From positions 1-13,930 of the forward strand of contig CAZYNU010000029.1 of the NCBI GenBank assembly GCA_964648045.1: a stretch of 13,930 nt of DNA, written 5' to 3'. The notes under the pieces were generated by a model that was not told the origin of the DNA, did not search any database, and saw nothing but the letters and a program-made list of their open reading frames with translations. Within the stretch, counting starts at the first letter, position 1. Every line of letters begins with the position of its first letter. Below, piece after piece: positions 11,167 through 13,930 of the stretch. A program made the translations under genes and the position numbers. This DNA comes from JAGOUB01 sp964648045 (lineage in GTDB: Bacteria; Patescibacteriota; Gracilibacteria; Peribacterales; Peribacteraceae).

Positions 11167-11592
11167 ATGGAAGATCTTGATGACCACGCCCGGCTGCTTG
11201 CGGATCAAATGGAAGTCGCCCTGCGAGAGGCTGACGCAGAGGTGCAGCTGCCCATGGCCGGCGCCCTTACCGAAGTACGTCACCGGCCGCCGTGTGCCCG
11301 CCTGCTCGACTCCCACATTGAGCTGCTCCATAAGCGTGTCTTTGATCTCTATAACGATTACGCCTACGAACCGAACCCGACTCGTGAGGCCTGGGACTTT
11401 GCCTGCCTGCTGCACCAGTGGTTGGCCGAGCGGTTGGATCCGGCCTTCATCAAACCGCGCCGGCGCCTGGCGTATTTCATGCTCCATTGCCTCGGCACCT
11501 GGACCGAGAAGGACGATTGGGAGCGTCTCATGGAAGGCTCTATTCAAGAACTCCTAGAGGCAGACTTCCGAGATGATCTTCTTACAGACTGA
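11167..11592 (+). CDS. Uncharacterised helical acidic protein
   Basis: A 141-residue soluble protein I do not recognise. It is predicted to be almost entirely helical: MEDLDDHARLLADQMEVAL, then RLLDSHIELLHKRVFDLYND, then WDFACLLHQWLAERLDPAFI, then RRLAYFMLHCLGTWTEKDDW. It has many Trp, Tyr and acidic residues, no signal peptide and no membrane helix. Its frame is preferred over the 130-residue ORF on the opposite strand because composition is protein-like and promoter elements precede it. It starts 147 bp from the divergent antitoxin gene and may be unrelated to it. The last 11 bp overlap the convergent SLH gene. No function can be given. Confidence 0.75.
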   Translation: MEDLDDHARLLADQMEVALREADAEVQLPMAGALTEVRHRPPCARLLDSHIELLHKRVFDLYNDYAYEPNPTREAWDFACLLHQWLAERLDPAFIKPRRRLAYFMLHCLGTWTEKDDWERLMEGSIQELLEADFRDDLLTD

Positions 11593-12442
11593 CGATCGTC
11601 TGGCGCGGCAGGGCAGCGGCCAGGGCCTGGCGGAGCAGGGCGTCGGTCACGATCTGGCGGCGGCTGGGAGCGGAAACGGGCTCGTCGGCGGCGACCGGCA
11701 GGGTCGTCGTTTGGCTCATGGGAGCGGTAATCTCAACCGTAGCGGCGGCCACAGCGGTCACGGGGGCAGGGTTGGCGGCTTCAATCATGGCGGCGGCGCG
11801 GGCGGGGCGGAAATCGGGCGTCACGTCGGTGTCCTTTAAGGCCAGGAAGATCTCGGCGGCTTGCGCGCGCGTCAGACGCTGGCGGGGGTTTTGGACGCTC
11901 ATGTCTGCAGGGACGGCGTCATGCTCAACGAGGGGGTCAAGATACTGGACGTACCAAGGCATGTCCGGAGGGTCCGTGCGGCCAAATTGGTAGATCCCGA
12001 AGGCGCGCGTGATCACTTTTGATGCCTCTGCCAACGTCACCTGGGCCTCGGGGCGCAGCGAGCCGTCTGGTTGGCCTGAAATGAGGCCCGTCACCATGGC
12101 GCCGCAGAAAGCTTCGGCCGACGGGTCGGTAATGAGTACATCGGAAAATAGCTTGGTGTACGTGACGGGCAGAGACGGTGCGATCCACTGGAAACAGCGG
12201 CCAAAGTCACGATTTGGGTAGATGCGACGCAGGGTCATGGTCACCAGTTCTCGGCGTGTAATGAGGTCGCCGGGGCGGACGTTACCCTGGGCGTCCGGCA
12301 CCATTAATCCCGTCTCAATGGCGTATTCCACGGCTTCCTGCTCGCGATCCACCGTGGTCGTGCCGCTGGCGGCCAGGGCGCCGACGGGCAGAGCCAGGGC
12401 GACGAGGGTCAGGACGGTGCCGAGGGCGACGCGGTGAGTCAT
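11582..12442 (-). CDS. Secreted SLH-domain protein
   Basis: A 286-residue exported protein. Residues 1-25 form a signal peptide (MTHRVALGTVLTLVALALP, cleavage near ALAA/SG). Three SLH-like repeats follow: about 28-75 (EAVEYAIETGLMVPDAQGNV, DLITRRELVTMTLRRI), 95-150 (FSDV, TGLISGQPDGSLRPEAQVTL, ASKVITRAF) and 160-210 (PWYVQYLDPLVEHDAVP, RLTRAQAAEIFLAL). Two cysteines, before and within the second repeat, may pair. The C-terminal 75 residues are Ala/Thr/Val-rich and low in complexity. It probably binds cell-wall polymer or the S-layer. The start at 12442 is chosen over 12496 because the promoter overlaps the latter, and the leader is pyrimidine-rich. It converges on the 11167 gene and is divergent from the aquaporin gene. 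Confidence 0.9.
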   Translation of the reverse strand: MTHRVALGTVLTLVALALPVGALAASGTTTVDREQEAVEYAIETGLMVPDAQGNVRPGDLITRRELVTMTLRRIYPNRDFGRCFQWIAPSLPVTYTKLFSDVLITDPSAEAFCGAMVTGLISGQPDGSLRPEAQVTLAEASKVITRAFGIYQFGRTDPPDMPWYVQYLDPLVEHDAVPADMSVQNPRQRLTRAQAAEIFLALKDTDVTPDFRPARAAAMIEAANPAPVTAVAAATVEITAPMSQTTTLPVAADEPVSAPSRRQIVTDALLRQALAAALPRQTIVSL

Positions 12443-12467
12443 TGGGAGGGTGGGAGTAAAGGAATGC

Positions 12468-12496
12468 AAAGTACCACCCATCATGAGGGGTCGCAA
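12468..12496 (-). promoter_or_regulatory. Sigma70-type promoter of the SLH gene
   Basis: On the minus strand, TTGCGA (12491-12496), 17 bp, TACTTT (12468-12473). The start codon is 25 bp after the -10 element, with a leader of about 18 nt. Confidence 0.55.
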
Positions 12497-12516
12497 GCAA
12501 GCGCAGCCGTCCGGTC

Positions 12517-12525
12517 TGCTACGCT
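12517..12525 (+). promoter_or_regulatory. Extended -10 element of the aquaporin gene
   Basis: TGC-TACGCT, without a good -35. A leader of about 20 nt would precede ATG 12553. A TTG at 12535 lies 9 bp after the -10 and could be an alternative leaderless start. The divergent SLH promoter is only about 20 bp away, so the two may influence each other. Confidence 0.4.
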
Positions 12526-12552
12526 TGGGACGTTTTGCTTCCCCCTTCTTCC

Positions 12553-13182
12553 ATGAAAAGTCCCCATGCCCGTGCCTATCTGGCCGAGTGCCTCGGTGCC
12601 TTCATTCTTAGTACCTGTGTGGTCATTCTGTCTTCCAATAGCGGTACCGCGGCGATGACGCCGGTGCTCGCTGGTCTTACGCTTATGCTCTTGGTGTATA
12701 TCCTCGGTCCCATTAGCGGCGCCCATGTGAACCCAGCCATCACCATCGCCCAGTGGAGCGTCGGTCGCCTGTCGTCGGCCAACGCCGTGCCGTACATCGC
12801 CGCCCAGTTGCTCGGTGGCGGCTTGGCTTTCGGCATGCTCTGGTTCATCTTGCCGGCCATGCCCTCGGCTGCTCCGGCCGATGGCTGGATGCTCATGGTG
12901 CTCGAGGCTCTCGGCGCCGGCATGCTCTCGCTTGGCGTGTATGCCGCGACGTCCGGACGCGTTACGGCCGGCGCTTCTGGTTTTACGGTTGGCGGCAGCT
13001 TGTTGCTCGGCGCGCTTCTGGCCTCCGTTGTTTCACTCGGCGCCGCCGGTGTGCTCAACCCCGCCGTCGCCGTCTCGTTGCGCTTCTTCACCCTCTCGCA
13101 CCTTCTCGCCCCCATCGTGGGTGCGGTCGCCGCCGCCTGGCTCTATCGTTATCTCATCAACGACCACCACTTGCCCAAGTGA
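12553..13182 (+). CDS. MIP-family channel (aquaporin-like)
   Basis: A 209-residue inner-membrane channel for water or small neutral solutes. Six membrane helices are visible: about 9-27, 34-54, 76-100, 112-132, 145-164 and 183-201. Two re-entrant loops carry the NPA motifs: SGAHVNPAITIA (NPA at 60-62) and GVLNPAVAVSL (NPA at 169-171). In aquaporins the second NPA is followed by the selectivity-filter Arg (NPAR); here it is V172. This predicts a wider or less polar pore, but only a model could say for what. The protein is shorter than AqpZ (231). ATG 12553 fits the usual distance to the first helix and follows a pyrimidine tract. A TTG at 12535 would add six residues. A strong terminator follows. 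Confidence 0.93.
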   Translation: MKSPHARAYLAECLGAFILSTCVVILSSNSGTAAMTPVLAGLTLMLLVYILGPISGAHVNPAITIAQWSVGRLSSANAVPYIAAQLLGGGLAFGMLWFILPAMPSAAPADGWMLMVLEALGAGMLSLGVYAATSGRVTAGASGFTVGGSLLLGALLASVVSLGAAGVLNPAVAVSLRFFTLSHLLAPIVGAVAAAWLYRYLINDHHLPK

Positions 13183-13199
13183 GCGGTCGACATCGATCG

Positions 13200-13229
13200 A
13201 AAAAGCCCCGCCTTGGCGGGGCTTTTTTT
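13200..13229. terminator. Rho-independent terminator of the aquaporin gene
   Basis: GCCCCGCC (13205-13212) and GGCGGGGC (13215-13222) pair around a tight loop, flanked by an A-run before and TTTTTTT after. It is nearly symmetrical, so it could work on both strands. Confidence 0.92.
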
Positions 13230-13341
13230 GTGGTTCCGCCTCTGTAACCTGCTGTGACAGCGTGATGACACATTTTTACTTCGGTGATCGATAGTGCCCA
13301 TTCCTTGGCTAACGGAATAATGCGTTGTGTGAACAAGAGTC

Positions 13342-13350
13342 TGCTAGAAT
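13342..13350 (+). promoter_or_regulatory. Extended -10 element of the 64-residue gene
   Basis: TGC-TAGAAT ends 7 bp before ATG 13358, predicting a leaderless mRNA. No good -35 is visible at the right spacing. Confidence 0.5.
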
Positions 13351-13357
13351 CACAGTC

Positions 13358-13552
13358 ATGGAAAATGACGAGATGAAGAAGAAGTGCGAGCAGCTGCTCC
13401 AAGAACTCGGCCTGAAGAGTTTCATTGTCTTCGGATTCGAGAAGGGGGACGGCCAATACGGCGTCGTGTCCTCGTATCACAAGATGCCGAAGGGGGCGGC
13501 GGTGAAGGGTATGAGCTGGGCACTCAATGATTTCGCGCAGAAGAACTTCTAA
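13358..13552 (+). CDS. Small uncharacterised protein
   Basis: A 64-residue soluble protein with an N-terminal charged helix (MENDEMKKKCEQLLQELG), a strand-turn-strand centre (SFIVFGFEKGDGQYGVVSSY) and a C-terminal helix (KGMSWALNDFAQKNF). The alternating hydrophobic pattern suggests a small alpha-beta fold. I do not know the family; similar short proteins occur in various bacteria and phages. The start at 13358 is chosen because TAGAAT ends 7 bp upstream; the in-frame codon at 13325 lies before the promoter. No Shine-Dalgarno site is present. It has no clear partner: the aquaporin gene upstream ends at a strong terminator, and a hairpin-rich block begins 25 bp after it. Confidence 0.75.
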   Translation: MENDEMKKKCEQLLQELGLKSFIVFGFEKGDGQYGVVSSYHKMPKGAAVKGMSWALNDFAQKNF

Positions 13553-13576
13553 TTGTTCGTGCTCCACTGATTGCTT

Positions 13577-13605
13577 GGCACTTTTTGTGCGCGACAAAAA
13601 GTGCC
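13577..13605. repeat. Perfect 12 bp inverted repeat
   Basis: GGCACTTTTTGT, 5 nt loop GCGCG, ACAAAAAGTGCC. No T-run follows on either strand, so it is not a typical terminator. It resembles the hairpin at 13899-13925. Confidence 0.85.
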
Positions 13606-13800
13606 CAAAAAGCGCGTCGCGCCAAAACCCCTCCACCTCGGCCCCGTGCCTCCTCGCGGGCCGATCTCCTCCCCCCGTGGCGCGACACCGCTCCATGATC
13701 TCACTCCCCATGTCATCGAAATGCAGCCTCGGCCGCCCAGTGGCGGTGCCGTTACGCGGTTGGCGAAGTGTCCGCGAATAGTGGCGGCGCACTGTTTGAG

Positions 13801-13828
13801 ACCCGCGCTTCCGCAAAAGAGCGCGGGT
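13801..13828. repeat. 9 bp inverted repeat
   Basis: ACCCGCGCT (13801-13809) and AGCGCGGGT (13820-13828) around a 10 nt loop. Confidence 0.75.
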
Positions 13829-13898
13829 CGAGTTTGCGCCGCCCGCGGACCGAGCCATTCCGCGTAGGCAACGCCACGACAGCGGCCTGTTTCTTTCT

Positions 13899-13925
13899 CC
13901 ACTTTCTTTGCGCCAAAGAAAGTGG
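13899..13925. repeat. Perfect 12 bp inverted repeat
   Basis: CCACTTTCTTTG, loop CGC, CAAAGAAAGTGG. The CACTTT...AAAGTG shape matches the hairpin at 13577-13605. Confidence 0.85.
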
Positions 13926-13930
13926 ATACC

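Larger units (their letters stand above)
13553..13930. other. Hairpin-rich non-coding block to the window edge
   Basis: No credible gene is seen. It contains inverted repeats: 13577-13605 (12 bp stem), GTCGCGCCA/TGGCGCGAC (13616-13624 and 13678-13686), 13638-13664 (9 bp stem with a bulge), 13801-13828 (9 bp stem) and 13899-13925 (12 bp stem). ORFs here on both strands have Arg/Pro-rich compositions typical of chance translation. Confidence 0.6.

Noticed and set aside
11155..11547. 130-residue minus-strand ORF opposite the helical unknown
   Set aside because: It is less protein-like than the plus-strand frame, and no promoter or leader pattern precedes it.
13244..13266. GTAACC followed by CGTGAT as another ECF-type promoter
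   Set aside because: The spacer is 11 bp, not 15, and no gene starts at the expected distance.
13157..13858. 233-residue minus-strand ORF covering the 64-residue gene and the hairpin block
   Set aside because: It runs through a strong terminator and several hairpins, and its composition is shadow-like. The plus-strand 64-residue gene has a -10 element at the right place.
1..13930. CRISPR array, tRNA, rRNA, intact insertion sequence or prophage genes
   Set aside because: No regularly spaced direct repeats, cloverleaf genes, rRNA signatures, complete transposase or phage structural genes were seen by eye.

Overview
The window looks like GC-rich, compact bacterial chromosome with about 20 supportable protein genes on both strands. 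No rRNA, tRNA, CRISPR array, intact insertion sequence or prophage module was recognised. S-layer homology (SLH) domains, an ECF sigma factor and a lipobox lipoprotein make it bacterial. TGA is a normal stop codon here. Lineage cannot be fixed from the sequence. Small size of genes, SLH proteins, many leaderless genes and few Shine-Dalgarno sites are compatible with a GC-rich Patescibacteria (CPR) relative, but that is only a guess.

Layout, left to right. 1-734 (-): edge-truncated protein with a transposase-type double helix-turn-helix followed by a membrane segment. 975-1358 (-): DoxX-like membrane protein. 1492-2869 (+): a Cys/His protein of unknown function and a methyltransferase-fold-like protein. 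3017-3409 (+): a second DoxX-like protein. 3554-3766 (+): small protein with a consensus promoter. 3886-4884 (+): ECF-type promoter, possible 21-residue hydrophobic peptide, and tRNA U34 hydroxylase TrhO, whose natural start appears to be ATC. 4946-7062 (-): ECF sigma factor and a large membrane-spanning putative anti-sigma protein, with ATGA-overlapping genes. 7287-7619 (+): small protein with a consensus promoter. 7729-9090 (+): secreted SLH protein with a C-terminal PHB-depolymerase/feruloyl-esterase-type hydrolase. 9079-9729 (-): M23 (LytM) lipoprotein. 9823-10227 (+): Nudix hydrolase. 10224-11020 (-): Phd-type antitoxin and a Doc/Fic-like partner with an altered active-site motif. 11167-11592 (+): helical unknown. 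11582-12442 (-): secreted SLH protein. 12553-13182 (+): MIP/aquaporin channel. 13358-13552 (+): 64-residue unknown. 13553-13930: no gene, but a hairpin-rich block.

The common theme is the cell envelope: two SLH proteins, an M23 endopeptidase lipoprotein, an aquaporin, two DoxX-like proteins and a sigma/anti-sigma pair that could sense envelope state. The sigma gene and the trhO upstream region share the same promoter form, GTAACC-15 bp-CGT, so the sigma factor may control itself and the trhO region.

The most unusual signal is in gene starts. At least eight start codons lie 6-9 bp after a -10 element, which predicts leaderless mRNAs. About seven others follow an almost pure pyrimidine tract. 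Only one gene has a convincing Shine-Dalgarno sequence. These patterns were used to choose starts and to explain the missing ATG of trhO. All function calls are by eye from motifs; no database search was run.
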